A stretch of DNA of 49,890 nt, from positions 1 through 49,890 of the forward strand of contig JAJTEO010000006.1 in assembly GCA_021300395.1 (NCBI GenBank), given 5' to 3'. The translations under genes and the position numbers were made by a program. Under the pieces are notes generated by a model. That model was given only the letters and a program-made list of their open reading frames with translations. It was not told the DNA's origin and did no database searches. Below, piece by piece: positions 16,305 through 24,740 of this stretch (the first letter of the stretch is position 1; each line of letters starts with the position of its first letter). The stretch comes from Fluviicola sp. (lineage in GTDB: Bacteria; Bacteroidota; Bacteroidia; Flavobacteriales_D; Crocinitomicaceae).

Positions 16305-16907
16305 ATGAACGTTCCAGTTACAGTATATGCAGAAATGACACCGAATCCGAATACGATGAAGTTTGTGGCGAACAAATATTTATTGATTACAGGTGATTCA
16401 GTAGAATTTACATCAAGAGCAGAAGCAAAAGGATTTTCACCTTTAGCTGAAGAATTATTTAATTTTCCTTTTGTAAAAGGAGTTTTTATCGCGGCTAACT
16501 TTGTTACCATTACAAAATCGGAAGATATTTCTTGGGATTTTGTTCAAATGGAATTACGTGAATTTGTGAAAGAATATCTATCTTTTGGAAAAGATGTTTT
16601 AGTAATGATGCCAGCTCCAAAACCAGTTGAAGTAAAACAAGAGGATAATCAACCAAAGAAAGTGTACGAACCGAGTGAATTTGATGAAGCGATTGTTGCT
16701 TTATTAGATGAATATGTTCGTCCAGCAGTAGAAAATGATGGTGGAGCAATCGATTTCAGAAGTTACGAAGATGGTGTTGTAACAGTTGTTATGAGAGGTG
16801 CATGTTCAGGTTGCCCTTCTTCAACTGCAACTTTAAAGGGAGGTATTGAAAACCTTCTAAAACAACATATTCCAGAAGTTAAAGAAGTGGTTGCTGAGGC
16901 AATGTAA
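16305..16907 (+). CDS. NifU-like (Nfu-type) Fe-S cluster scaffold/carrier
   Basis: This 200-residue protein has an N-terminal Nfu domain (about 1-95, with MTPNPNTMKFVAN and FVKGVFIAANFVTITK) and a C-terminal NifU domain (about 120-200) with the cluster-binding C-x2-C in ACSGCPSSTATLKGGIE. It resembles the mitochondrial NFU1 architecture and would carry 4Fe-4S clusters to client enzymes in the cytoplasm. It stands alone, diverging from the metal operon. A long inverted repeat follows its stop as a terminator shared with the converging thioesterase gene. Confidence 0.93.
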   Translation: MNVPVTVYAEMTPNPNTMKFVANKYLLITGDSVEFTSRAEAKGFSPLAEELFNFPFVKGVFIAANFVTITKSEDISWDFVQMELREFVKEYLSFGKDVLVMMPAPKPVEVKQEDNQPKKVYEPSEFDEAIVALLDEYVRPAVENDGGAIDFRSYEDGVVTVVMRGACSGCPSSTATLKGGIENLLKQHIPEVKEVVAEAM

Positions 16908-16926
16908 TTTAAATTTTAGATTATTG

Positions 16927-16968
16927 ATTTTGAATTTTGGATTAATTATTCAATCCAAAATTCAAAAT
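16927..16968. terminator. Bidirectional terminator from a 17-bp inverted repeat
   Basis: ATTTTGAATTTTGGATT pairs perfectly with AATCCAAAATTCAAAAT across an 8-nt loop. It lies between the convergent Nfu and thioesterase genes. It is almost purely AT and looks derived from a simple AT-rich repeat like other intergenic regions of this window. Confidence 0.7.
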
Positions 16969-16974
16969 TTATAA

Positions 16975-17484
16975 TTAAATAAAGAGTGCTTTTAATTCTG
17001 ATGCATCGCTTGGATTCATTTTTCCAGCTAAAATCAAACTCAATTGTTTTCTTCTTAATGCACCTTCGTATCTAGATTTTTCTTCCTCAGTTTCAGGTAT
17101 TAATTCAGGTACTTGTATTGGTCCACCGTGTTGATCTACAGCAACAAATGTGTAGATCGCCTCATTAGATTTACGTTTATTACCTGTTACTTGATCTTCT
17201 ACAAAAACATCAACAAAAACTTCCATTGAAGAGTTAAATGCGCGAGAAACTTTAGCTTCCAAAGTTACAATTGCTGAATGAGCAATAGGTTCTTGAAAAG
17301 AAACGTTGTTTACTGAAGCTGTAACTACAACTCTTCTGCAATGTCTATGAGCAGAAACACTTGCGATGACATCCATCCAAGCTAATAGTTGACCACCAAA
17401 TAAATTTCCTAAAGTGTTTGTGTCATTAGGTAAAACAACTTTCGTTGTCACAGATAAAGTTTCAGATGCTTTTCTCGCTTTCAT
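16975..17484 (-). CDS. Acyl-CoA thioesterase (hotdog fold)
   Basis: This is a single hotdog domain hydrolysing acyl-CoA to free acid and CoA. Family residues are visible: NTLGNLFGGQLLAWMDVIASVSAHRHC near residue 28 with the conserved Asn/Asp active-site positions, VNNVSFQEPIAHSAIVTLEA, and NEAIYTFVAVD. ATG 17484 is chosen over the in-frame GTG at 17502 because the MKARKASETL start is the normal one. Cytoplasmic. The C-terminal tail (RRKQLSLILAGK) is typical of bacterial members. Convergent with the Nfu gene. Confidence 0.92.
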   Translation of the reverse strand: MKARKASETLSVTTKVVLPNDTNTLGNLFGGQLLAWMDVIASVSAHRHCRRVVVTASVNNVSFQEPIAHSAIVTLEAKVSRAFNSSMEVFVDVFVEDQVTGNKRKSNEAIYTFVAVDQHGGPIQVPELIPETEEEKSRYEGALRRKQLSLILAGKMNPSDASELKALFI

Positions 17485-17616
17485 TTTGATAAAATTTAAC
17501 ACCTCAAAATTACTTATTCTAGATGCAATAAATTCAATTGGTCTAACAATAATTAAATTTTCTTTTGAAAGGATAAAATTATGACCTTAAAAAAATCATT
17601 CAGGATGAATATTGCT

Positions 17617-17624
17617 TACATTTG
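17617..17624 (+). promoter_or_regulatory. Probable -7 element of the oxidase-accessory operon
   Basis: TACATTTG matches TAnnTTTG and lies 31 bp before ctaB. A TTG at -33 is not evident, so the call rests on the -7 box and position at the head of the operon. Confidence 0.45.
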
Positions 17625-17654
17625 TATCCAAAATTTCAATACGGTTAGTAAAAT

Positions 17655-18545
17655 ATGTCAATCGGAGCAAAAATTAAGACGTATATTGTTTTTACAAAAT
17701 TTCGTTTATCTGCATTAGTTATTCTTTCAGCTTTGTCAGGATATTTATTTGCAAATGGAAATGATACGAAAGAAATAATTTTACTTTTAGTAGGTGGGTT
17801 ATTGGTAACGGCAGCTTCAAATGGTTCAAATCAAATTTGGGAAAAAGAATTAGATAAATTGATGAAGCGAACTGAAAATAGACCGCTTCCTCAAGATAAC
17901 ATGTCAGTAAATGAAGCAGTTGCAGTTGTGATTATTTGTTTACTAGTAGGTACATATATGTTGTACTTAATTAATTTACCATCTGCTGTTTTAGGGTTGT
18001 TTGCTTACATCATGTATGTTTTTATGTACACCCCTTTAAAGCGAATCACTTCATGGGCAGTATTTGTCGGAGCGTTTCCAGGTGCTATTCCTCCAATGTT
18101 AGGAGCTGTTGCGGCTACAGGAAAATTTGGTTATTTACCAGGTGTTTTGTTCTTTGTACAATTTATCTGGCAATTCCCTCATTTTTGGGCGATTGCATGG
18201 GTTGTTTACGATGATTACAAAGCCGGTGGTTTTTCGTTATTACCTTCTAAACATGGAAAGTCGAAAAACTCTGCGTATCAAATTGCGATTTACTCATTAC
18301 TTTTAATACCTTTTAGTTTATTGCCTTGGTTATTGAATTGGACAAGCGATATTACACTATATGTTGGAGTTGTGATGGGAACACTTTTCTTCCTTCAATC
18401 CTATAAATTATTAATTTCTTTAGAAGATAAAGATGCAAAAAGATTGATGTTTGCGTCGTTTATATATTTACCAATCATGCAGTTTTTGTATGTGTTTGAT
18501 CGTAATTCAGATGCAATTGCTGCTTACATTAAAACGCTCGTATAA
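17655..18545 (+). CDS. ctaB: Protoheme IX farnesyltransferase (heme O synthase)
   Basis: This 296-residue integral membrane prenyltransferase of the UbiA family has about nine hydrophobic helices. It adds the farnesyl group to heme b to give heme O, which heme-copper oxidases need. The active-site loop is NGSNQIWEKELDKLMKRTENRPLP near residue 58, and the second conserved region lies in PHFWAIAWVVYDDYKAGGF near 175. It leads the oxidase assembly cluster; its stop codon overlaps the next start by one base (TAATG). Confidence 0.95.
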   Translation: MSIGAKIKTYIVFTKFRLSALVILSALSGYLFANGNDTKEIILLLVGGLLVTAASNGSNQIWEKELDKLMKRTENRPLPQDNMSVNEAVAVVIICLLVGTYMLYLINLPSAVLGLFAYIMYVFMYTPLKRITSWAVFVGAFPGAIPPMLGAVAATGKFGYLPGVLFFVQFIWQFPHFWAIAWVVYDDYKAGGFSLLPSKHGKSKNSAYQIAIYSLLLIPFSLLPWLLNWTSDITLYVGVVMGTLFFLQSYKLLISLEDKDAKRLMFASFIYLPIMQFLYVFDRNSDAIAAYIKTLV

Positions 18546-19603
18546 TGAAACAAGAGTTTGATAATGAACTTTCTCCAGAGGTAAAAGAGAAAATGAGAAA
18601 AAACCTGATTTATCTTTTGATGTTCAGTGTTTTCATGGTGTTTGCAGGATTGTCTTCAGGATACATCGTATCAATGGGCGATACTTTTTGGCTGAAATAT
18701 ACGATGCCACCAGCATTTTGGATAAGTACAGCTGTTATTGTTTTGAGTAGTTTATTTGTTCATATTGGAATAAAATATGCTAAAAAAGACAATTTGAAAA
18801 TGGCGAAGATTTTTGTTGTGACTTCATTTCTATTAGGTTTATCTTTTGTTTATTTTCAATTTAAAGGGTATAATCAATTATCTGAACAAGGAATTCATGC
18901 TGTAAATAATCACATTATTGTTACAGAAGGAAGATATGGAGATTACTTCGAAGTAAAATATAAAGGTCAATTCGTAGATGTAAATTGCAATGATTATTAT
19001 GTAAGTGGACACAAAATGTCAGTTTCACAATTTTCTGAATTGCAAAATTTCATGGCGCAATTTGAAGGATATGAAAGAGGTAAAAATCTTACTATCTCTA
19101 ATTATGGTAAAGATTTCATTCTATATTTTAAACAACAGCCTTTAGCTTTAATCAATGGTAAATTGACAACAGTTGATGGAAAAGAATTACAATTTGTTGA
19201 TTTATATCGTTTACAGACTTTAGCTGTAAATATTGGTGATTCAAGAGGTGATTTCTTTGTTAAAGGAGAAATTGGTAAAGATTTCCATATCTATTACAAA
19301 GGAAAAGAATTAGATTACAAAAACAGAGAGCTTTATTACAAAGGAAGAGTCTTATCAAAATACTATCAAATTAAAGTAATGGAAACAGCTGATACAGCTA
19401 CTTCATATTTATATATCATTACTGTTTTACACTTATTACATATTATTTTTACTTTAATGTATACTGGTAAAATGACAGTATTAACGTTAAGAGATAAATT
19501 CAATTCTCAAGATACATTGAACTTAAGAGTTGGTGCTATTTTTTGGCATTTCTTAGGTTTACTTTGGATTTATTTATTGGTTTTCCTTATTTATATTCAT
19601 TAA
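18545..19603 (+). CDS. Cytochrome c oxidase subunit III (short type) with a large insert
   Basis: Helices at about residues 21-45, 55-78, 86-106, 287-308 and 328-350 match a heme-copper oxidase subunit III of the first Bacteroidota type (WHFLGLLWIYLLVFLIY at the end). Between the third and fourth helix there is a hydrophilic stretch of about 170 residues (113-284). My recollection of flavobacterial homologues is about 15 residues there. The insert is rich in Tyr, Lys and Gly with recurring G-K-D-F and Y-Y-K-G units (GKDFILYF, GKDFHIYYKGKEL, ELYYKGRVL), suggesting internal beta repeats. It starts one base inside ctaB. Confidence 0.85.
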   Translation: MKQEFDNELSPEVKEKMRKNLIYLLMFSVFMVFAGLSSGYIVSMGDTFWLKYTMPPAFWISTAVIVLSSLFVHIGIKYAKKDNLKMAKIFVVTSFLLGLSFVYFQFKGYNQLSEQGIHAVNNHIIVTEGRYGDYFEVKYKGQFVDVNCNDYYVSGHKMSVSQFSELQNFMAQFEGYERGKNLTISNYGKDFILYFKQQPLALINGKLTTVDGKELQFVDLYRLQTLAVNIGDSRGDFFVKGEIGKDFHIYYKGKELDYKNRELYYKGRVLSKYYQIKVMETADTATSYLYIITVLHLLHIIFTLMYTGKMTVLTLRDKFNSQDTLNLRVGAIFWHFLGLLWIYLLVFLIYIH

Positions 19604-19755
19604 AAATAAGCTTGATTTGTTAATAAAATCAATAAATAAAAACTAGTATAATCCTTTAGAAGAATGATTTTATTAAATTAAATTGATTATTTTTCAACAA
19701 AGATTTACTAAATTTTAAATTTTATTCATTAAACTTGCACAAAATATTTATAACA

Positions 19756-20781
19756 ATGTCAGGACACGCTACAAAAGAAATTGATTCGGCAACATTATGG
19801 GGAGGGAAAGTTTCTCCTTTTAGTACGAGTTATGGGAAATTGATGATGTGGTTCTTCCTTGTGTCAGATGCTTTGACGTTTGGAGGGTTACTAATTGCTT
19901 ACGGTTTTACTAGATTCAACACGCTAGATGCATGGCCAATTGGTGAAGAAACATTTAATTCTATGCCTTTCTTAGGTCATGGATATCCATTATTATATGT
20001 TGCATTAATGACGTTCATTTTGATCGTTTCTTCTGTAACGATGGTATTAGCTGTTGAGGCTGGACATAGAATGGACAAAAAAGGAGTTATCAAATGGATG
20101 ATTGCTACTATCATTGGTGGTTTTTTCTTCGTTGGTTCTCAAGCATGGGAATGGTCTCACTTTATTCATGGTTCTGAATTTGGAAAAGTTGAATTAGCTG
20201 ATGGATCTCAAGCAATTGTTCATGGTGAATTTGGTGCACTTCAAAACTTTACTGTAACTGAAGCAGGTAAACATCATAAAAAAGGAGAAGTTATTACGGA
20301 AGATTTAATGCACCAATACCAACATGCTGTTGTTGCTGGTCATGTTGAAAACGGAATGATTACTTTACATGATGGATCTGTTGCTAAAGTGAACAAAGCT
20401 GCAGACAAAGACATGACTTTAATTATTAAAGTAAAAGGTGCTAAATATAAATTGAATGATCGTATTGAAGGAGCTGATGCTTCAAAACAATATTATGCTT
20501 CAATTAATTCAGGTGAGGCTCATAAAGTAATTTATGGTGCTAACTTGAAAGAAAACGAATACGGTACTCAACAATATGCTCAATTCTTCTTCTTTATTAC
20601 TGGTTTCCACGGTTTCCACGTATTTTCAGGAGTTTGTATCAATATCATTATATTAATTGGTGTATTGAGAGGTTTATATCACAAAAGAGGTCATTACGAA
20701 ATGGTTGAAAAAACAGGTTTATATTGGCACTTTGTCGATTTAGTTTGGGTTTTCGTTTTCACATTCTTCTACCTTGTATAA
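19756..20781 (+). CDS. Cytochrome c oxidase subunit III (second, long type)
   Basis: ATG 19756 is chosen; the in-frame TTG at 19735 adds seven residues with no support. The protein has the conserved subunit III segments MMWFFLVSDALTFGGLL, SSVTMVLAVEAGH, FVGSQAWEWSHFIHG, FFFFITGFHGFHVFSG and LYWHFVDLVWVFVFTFFYLV. Between the HGS and GANL segments is a hydrophilic region of about 110 residues, known in other Bacteroidota members. It forms part of the proton-pumping oxidase. A 150-bp gap with no clear signal separates it from the preceding gene. Confidence 0.92.
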   Translation: MSGHATKEIDSATLWGGKVSPFSTSYGKLMMWFFLVSDALTFGGLLIAYGFTRFNTLDAWPIGEETFNSMPFLGHGYPLLYVALMTFILIVSSVTMVLAVEAGHRMDKKGVIKWMIATIIGGFFFVGSQAWEWSHFIHGSEFGKVELADGSQAIVHGEFGALQNFTVTEAGKHHKKGEVITEDLMHQYQHAVVAGHVENGMITLHDGSVAKVNKAADKDMTLIIKVKGAKYKLNDRIEGADASKQYYASINSGEAHKVIYGANLKENEYGTQQYAQFFFFITGFHGFHVFSGVCINIIILIGVLRGLYHKRGHYEMVEKTGLYWHFVDLVWVFVFTFFYLV

Positions 20782-20800
20782 TTATTAAAAAGAAACAATC

Positions 20801-21169
20801 ATGGAAAGAGACGATATTTATGAGTACTCATTAGATACTCACCATAGCGAAGAAGAAGGAAAAGTTCTTCGTAAGAAAATTTGGAAAGTAACTGCTATCT
20901 TAACTGCTATTACAGTTGTAGAAGTTATGTTAGGTGCTTTCATTAAACAACATGATTCTATTTGGCCTTTAGTTAAATATTCATTCATTGCAATGACTTT
21001 AGTTAAAGCTGGATACATCGTATTGTCATTCATGCACTTAGGTGATGAGAAAAAAGCTTTAAAGTATGTGATTTTAGTTCCTTACATTATTTTTATTGTT
21101 TATTTGATTTTTATCTTATTAACAGAGTCTAATTATGTTAGATCTATCTGGGAATCTCACGCTATTTAA
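20801..21169 (+). CDS. Cytochrome c oxidase subunit IV family protein
   Basis: This 122-residue protein has three hydrophobic helices (about 32-50, 60-82 and 88-108) and a charged N-terminus. The signature KYSFIAMTLVKAGYIVLSFMHLGDEKKALK is that of the caa3-type CtaF/subunit IV family. It stabilises the oxidase. It lies 19 bp after subunit III and before two Sco genes, the usual order in Flavobacteriales. Confidence 0.92.
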   Translation: MERDDIYEYSLDTHHSEEEGKVLRKKIWKVTAILTAITVVEVMLGAFIKQHDSIWPLVKYSFIAMTLVKAGYIVLSFMHLGDEKKALKYVILVPYIIFIVYLIFILLTESNYVRSIWESHAI

Positions 21170-21183
21170 AAATTTTATTGCTC

Positions 21184-21867
21184 ATGGCAAGTAAATATTC
21201 TGCCGGTCTAACAAAAGTTGTGGTAACACTTCTTTTAATAGGGCCGGCTTTTTTATTAGTATTCATTTCTTCTAGAGGATGTGAACACAAATTCAAAGAA
21301 TTGGATGATTATGGTAAAGTAATCAACTATTCTTTTGAGGATGGAGATGGAAAGCATTTTACATCGAAAGATTTTAAAAACGAAGTTGTTTTAGTGACAA
21401 CCTTGCAAACTACTTGTCCTGATACATGTGCTGTTTCCTCTTGGCATTTAGATCAATTGATTTATCAGCACATACGTAAGAATCGTAAGAAGATGAAGCA
21501 AGTTCGTATTATTTCGTTTATTACAGATACGAAAGGTAATTCTGTCAACGATTTATCAGCGATAAAAGCTTCTATGTATGATAACATTGTTGGTTACGAT
21601 CCAAAAATATGGATTTTAGCAAAAGGCGATGCAAAGTCTTTGTATTCAATTAAACACAATGGACATTCTTTACTTCAAAAAGGTGAAAAATATTTTGGAG
21701 GTGAGGCTTATACAGAATTGATGTTATTGTTAGATAAATCAAATCATTTAAGAATGGTTGGTAGAGGAAGCAATGAAGGCGAAATTCGTCGTATGAATCA
21801 ACATATTGCTTTGTTACAAAAACAATACGCTAAAGAGCGTAAATTAAAGTTGAGTAAAAACAAGTAA
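21184..21867 (+). CDS. Sco-like thioredoxin-fold protein lacking the copper His
   Basis: ATG 21184 is chosen over the in-frame TTG at 21178. This 227-residue protein has one N-terminal membrane anchor (VVVTLLLIGPAFLLVFISS) and the Sco fold. The cysteine pair is present (Cys78 and Cys82, TTCPDTCAVSS). At the position of the copper-ligand histidine there is Tyr166 (EAYTELMLLLDKSNHLR). It therefore probably cannot bind copper like Sco1 and may act as a thiol reductant for the oxidase CuA site or for its neighbour Sco. It is directly followed by the canonical Sco gene, with one base between them. Confidence 0.85.
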   Translation: MASKYSAGLTKVVVTLLLIGPAFLLVFISSRGCEHKFKELDDYGKVINYSFEDGDGKHFTSKDFKNEVVLVTTLQTTCPDTCAVSSWHLDQLIYQHIRKNRKKMKQVRIISFITDTKGNSVNDLSAIKASMYDNIVGYDPKIWILAKGDAKSLYSIKHNGHSLLQKGEKYFGGEAYTELMLLLDKSNHLRMVGRGSNEGEIRRMNQHIALLQKQYAKERKLKLSKNK

Positions 21868-21868
21868 G

Positions 21869-22522
21869 ATGAAAACGATTTATTTTCTTTTAAGTGTTTT
21901 AATTCTTTTTTCGTGTACATCGAAACCTTCAACTCAAAAAGTTTTACCGTATGTTGGTAATTTTGATATTGAATATCGAATGGTTGATGGAAAAGAGGTT
22001 GCAGATACAGTTTATCCAAAAATAATTGATTTTGCTTATTTGAACCAAGATTCTGTAATGATAAAATCTACTTCAATGAAAGGCAAGGTTTGGATTGCTG
22101 AATTTTTCTTCACGAGTTGTCCAACGATTTGCCCGACAATGACTAAACAAATGATTCGGTTAAATAATGACACAAAAGATATTGGTCAATACCTTCAATT
22201 TATGTCTTTTAGTATCAATCCAAAAAATGATACACCTTCTGAATTGAGAAAATACATTGCAAAAAATAAGATTACTGCTAAAAATTGGCAATTTTTTACT
22301 GGAAATGAAGCTGCAACTCATGACCTTGGTATTAATTATTTTCAGATATTTGCAGGACAAGATGCTGAATCAGCTGGTGGATATGCGCATTCAGGTGCAT
22401 TTACGTTAGTTGATAGAGAAGGGTATGTTCGAGGAGTTTATCTAGGAACAGATCCAAAAGAAGTAAATAGATTAAAAATAGATTTAAGAAAATTATTGAA
22501 ATATGAGTACAATGTTAACTGA
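21869..22522 (+). CDS. SCO family copper chaperone lipoprotein (oxidase cluster)
   Basis: This 217-residue lipoprotein (LFSC, Cys16) has all three copper ligands: Cys84 and Cys88 in SCPTICPTM, and His174 in YAHSGAFTLVD. It would insert copper into the CuA site of cytochrome oxidase in the periplasm. The end overlaps the DUF420 start by 20 bp. Compared with the other SCO at 2.4 kb it has the same length and motif, so the two are paralogues with different operons. Confidence 0.94.
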   Translation: MKTIYFLLSVLILFSCTSKPSTQKVLPYVGNFDIEYRMVDGKEVADTVYPKIIDFAYLNQDSVMIKSTSMKGKVWIAEFFFTSCPTICPTMTKQMIRLNNDTKDIGQYLQFMSFSINPKNDTPSELRKYIAKNKITAKNWQFFTGNEAATHDLGINYFQIFAGQDAESAGGYAHSGAFTLVDREGYVRGVYLGTDPKEVNRLKIDLRKLLKYEYNVN

Positions 22523-23039
22523 TCCGAAAAAGCTTAAAAATGCTAAAATTGCAATTTATGCTGCTTCTATTGCAATACCTGTAGTAGTTGCAATTTTGTT
22601 TGGGGTAAAAGTTGAAGGTGTTGATTTAACTTTCTTACCTAAATTTTACGCAACAATTAATGGAGTTACAGCTGTTTATTTGATTATGGCTTTAATTGCT
22701 ATTAAAAGAAAGAATCAAATGGCTCACAGACGTTATATTCGTCTTTCATTGCTATTGTCTTTATTGTTTTTGGTTTGTTATGTTGCTTATCATATGACAA
22801 GTGATCCAACGCATTATGGTGGTTCTAATCCAGGTTTGTACTATTTCCTTTTAATCTCTCATATTATTTTGAGTATTGCAGTAGTTCCTTTAGTTCTTTT
22901 CACTTATTTATTTGCTTGGCAAGGAAATTTTGAAAAACATAAAAGATGGACGCGTTTTGCTTGGCCTTTATGGTTTTATGTTGCGGTAACAGGTGTTGTT
23001 GTTTATTTGATGATTGCTCCTTACTATTCTTTTAGTTAA
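22503..23039 (+). CDS. DUF420 membrane protein (CtaM/YozB-like)
   Basis: This 178-residue protein has five hydrophobic helices and conserved histidines (MAHRRYIRLS, AYHMTSDPTHYGG, HIILSIAV, EKHKRWTRFAWPLW). DUF420 includes Bacillus CtaM, needed for aa3 oxidase maturation, so a role in oxidase assembly is likely. It closes the ctaB-subunit III-subunit III-subunit IV-Sco-Sco series and overlaps the Sco gene. Confidence 0.9.
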   Translation: MSTMLTDPKKLKNAKIAIYAASIAIPVVVAILFGVKVEGVDLTFLPKFYATINGVTAVYLIMALIAIKRKNQMAHRRYIRLSLLLSLLFLVCYVAYHMTSDPTHYGGSNPGLYYFLLISHIILSIAVVPLVLFTYLFAWQGNFEKHKRWTRFAWPLWFYVAVTGVVVYLMIAPYYSFS

Positions 23040-23088
23040 TTTTAATTGCAGATTGGAAGATTACAAATTACAAATTTGTAGATTTGTT

Positions 23089-23484
23089 TTAGAAGTTTGT
23101 TGTCATTTCTGATGTATTTGTTTTTAGATTTTCAAAGTAACTTTTACGGTGTTTTAATCCCCATTCAAGCATTGAATCTAAAACTGATTGAAATGAATGT
23201 CCAGCTTCGGTTAGTTCATATTCCACTGTAATTGGAGCTGTTTCTAACACTGTTCTTCTTATTATTCCGTTCATTTCAAGATCTTTTAATTCTTTAGAAA
23301 GCATACGTGGAGTAATCTTAGATATTTCACGTTCCAGTTCTTTAAATCGTTTTTTACCATAGAATAATGATCCAATAATTGGTAGTTTCCATTTACCACT
23401 CATTACATTTAAGGTGTCATTGATAGCTAAAATATATTGTTTTGAGCAACTTTTGACTTCTTCAAATTCATTTTTATTTTCCAT
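23089..23484 (-). CDS. HxlR family transcriptional regulator
   Basis: This 131-residue winged-helix protein has the HxlR core: LNVMSGKWKLPIIGSLFYGKKRFKELEREI and TPRMLSKELKDLEMNGII, then PITVEYELTEAGHSF. A single N-terminal cysteine, Cys13 (KSCSKQYIL), is placed like the redox-active Cys of HypR and related thiol sensors. It diverges from two YceI genes. A near-perfect 22-bp palindrome (23502-23523) lies in the shared region and is the likely operator, so control of the YceI pair and of itself is expected. Confidence 0.92.
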   Translation of the reverse strand: MENKNEFEEVKSCSKQYILAINDTLNVMSGKWKLPIIGSLFYGKKRFKELEREISKITPRMLSKELKDLEMNGIIRRTVLETAPITVEYELTEAGHSFQSVLDSMLEWGLKHRKSYFENLKTNTSEMTTNF

Positions 23485-23501
23485 AAGTATTTGATAATTA
23501 A

Positions 23502-23523
23502 TTAGTATACAATTGTATATTAA
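23502..23523. promoter_or_regulatory. Candidate HxlR operator
   Basis: The core GTATACAATTGTATAT is part of a 22-bp inverted repeat with 20 symmetric positions; ATACAATTGTAT is fully symmetric. It lies 18 bp upstream of the HxlR start in the divergent region. Confidence 0.6.
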
Positions 23524-23552
23524 TTTTTTTTAATACGATTACTTTTATATAG

Positions 23553-23571
23553 CAAATATACATTATATTTG
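23553..23571. promoter_or_regulatory. Back-to-back -7 elements for HxlR and YceI genes
   Basis: CAAATATA (minus-strand TATATTTG) and TATATTTG lie 3 bp apart and form an exact inverted repeat. Each matches TAnnTTTG, one for each direction. The start regions of both operons would overlap, so one bound regulator could control both. Confidence 0.5.
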
Positions 23572-23616
23572 TCTAGTAAATATATTACTGGGTAAATAAA
23601 TAATAAATTAATAAAA

Positions 23617-24195
23617 ATGAAAAAAGTAACAATTTTTGCAGTAGCAGCTTTCGCATTATTTTCTTTTGTGAAATTAGAAACTAGTACATGGTCTTCAGAT
23701 AATGTTCATTCAACAATCGGATTTTCAATTAACCATTTAGGGATTAATGATGTTCAAGGTAGCTTCGTGAATTATGAATCAAAAATCTCAAATACTAAAG
23801 AGGATTTTTCAGATGCTAAAATTGAATTTTCTGCAGATGCTGCTTCAGTAAACACTGGAAATACAATGAGAGATGATCATTTAAAAACAGCTGAGTTTTT
23901 TGATGCTGAGAAATTCCCAAAATTATCTTTTGTTAGTACTTCATTAACGAAAGTAAAAGGAAATGTTTTTAAATTAGTTGGAGATTTAACGTTTCATGGT
24001 GTAACTAAACCAGTTACTTTAGAAGCAGTTTACAATGGTTCAACAATTCACCCAATGAATAAAAAATCAATTGCAGGTTTCAAAATTACAGGTTCTATCA
24101 AACGTTCTGAATTCAATTTCGGTGCTGGTATGCCAACTGCTGTATTAAGCGACGAAGTAAAATTAATTGCAAACTTAGAGTATGCTAAAAATTAA
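23617..24195 (+). CDS. YceI family protein (first of a tandem pair)
   Basis: This 192-residue exported lipocalin-like protein has a signal peptide (KKVTIFAVAAFALFSFVKL) and the YceI beta-barrel: HSTIGFSINHLGINDVQGSF near residue 30, NTGNTMRDDHLKTAEFFDAEKFPKLSF near 85, GDLTFHGVTKPVTLEA near 128. Members bind polyisoprenoid-like lipids in the periplasm. It is divergent from HxlR and overlaps the next YceI gene by 14 bp, so the pair is translated together. Confidence 0.93.
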   Translation: MKKVTIFAVAAFALFSFVKLETSTWSSDNVHSTIGFSINHLGINDVQGSFVNYESKISNTKEDFSDAKIEFSADAASVNTGNTMRDDHLKTAEFFDAEKFPKLSFVSTSLTKVKGNVFKLVGDLTFHGVTKPVTLEAVYNGSTIHPMNKKSIAGFKITGSIKRSEFNFGAGMPTAVLSDEVKLIANLEYAKN

Positions 24196-24724
24196 GAATA
24201 AAAGTTCTTTAATAATTGCAACGCTGTCCATTTTATGGGTGGCGTTTGCTTTTATGACGAGTCAAGAATGGAAATTGACTAAAGACTATGCGATAGAATT
24301 TTCAAGTAATGATGTAGCTGGTGTTTTCAAAGAAGTAAAAGGAAATGTGACTTTTGATAAAGATCAATTAGGTACTTCTAAATTTGATTTCACAGTGGAT
24401 TTATCAAGTGTAAATACTGGAAATGAAGTTCAAAATGGACATCTAAAAAATGCAGATTGGTTTGATGTTAAAAATTATCCAAATGCTACTTTTACAACTT
24501 CTTCCATTGTTAAAGCTGAAACAGGATTTTTAGCAAATGGAACTTTTCAATTACATGGAGTAAAGAAAGAGTTATCTATTCCAATTTCATTTGAAGAATC
24601 GGAAGGGAATGCAATTATTAAAGCAACATTTACTTTTGATAGAACTGACTATAAAGTCGGTAAAAAAGGGGATGGTGTTGACGAAATCATGAAAATTAAT
24701 GTATCAATTCCAGTAACTAAGTAG
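24182..24724 (+). CDS. YceI family protein (second of a tandem pair)
   Basis: This 180-residue protein has an N-terminal hydrophobic signal (SSLIIATLSILWVAFAFM) and a diverged YceI barrel (AIEFSSNDVAGVFKEVKGNV, NTGNEVQNGHLKNADWFDVKNYPNATF, GTFQLHGVKKELSIPI). It begins inside the last codons of the first YceI gene. Its own last codons form one arm of the terminator stem. The two copies differ too much for a recent duplication. Confidence 0.92.
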   Translation: MLKIKNKSSLIIATLSILWVAFAFMTSQEWKLTKDYAIEFSSNDVAGVFKEVKGNVTFDKDQLGTSKFDFTVDLSSVNTGNEVQNGHLKNADWFDVKNYPNATFTTSSIVKAETGFLANGTFQLHGVKKELSIPISFEESEGNAIIKATFTFDRTDYKVGKKGDGVDEIMKINVSIPVTK

Positions 24725-24740
24725 TTACTGGAATTTTTTT
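24706..24740 (+). terminator. Terminator embedded in the end of the YceI gene
   Basis: The arms AATTCCAGTAACTA (coding, before the stop) and TAGTTACTGGAATT (stop codon onward) pair perfectly and are followed by a run of T. The convergent GLPGLI gene ends inside the T run. Confidence 0.85.
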
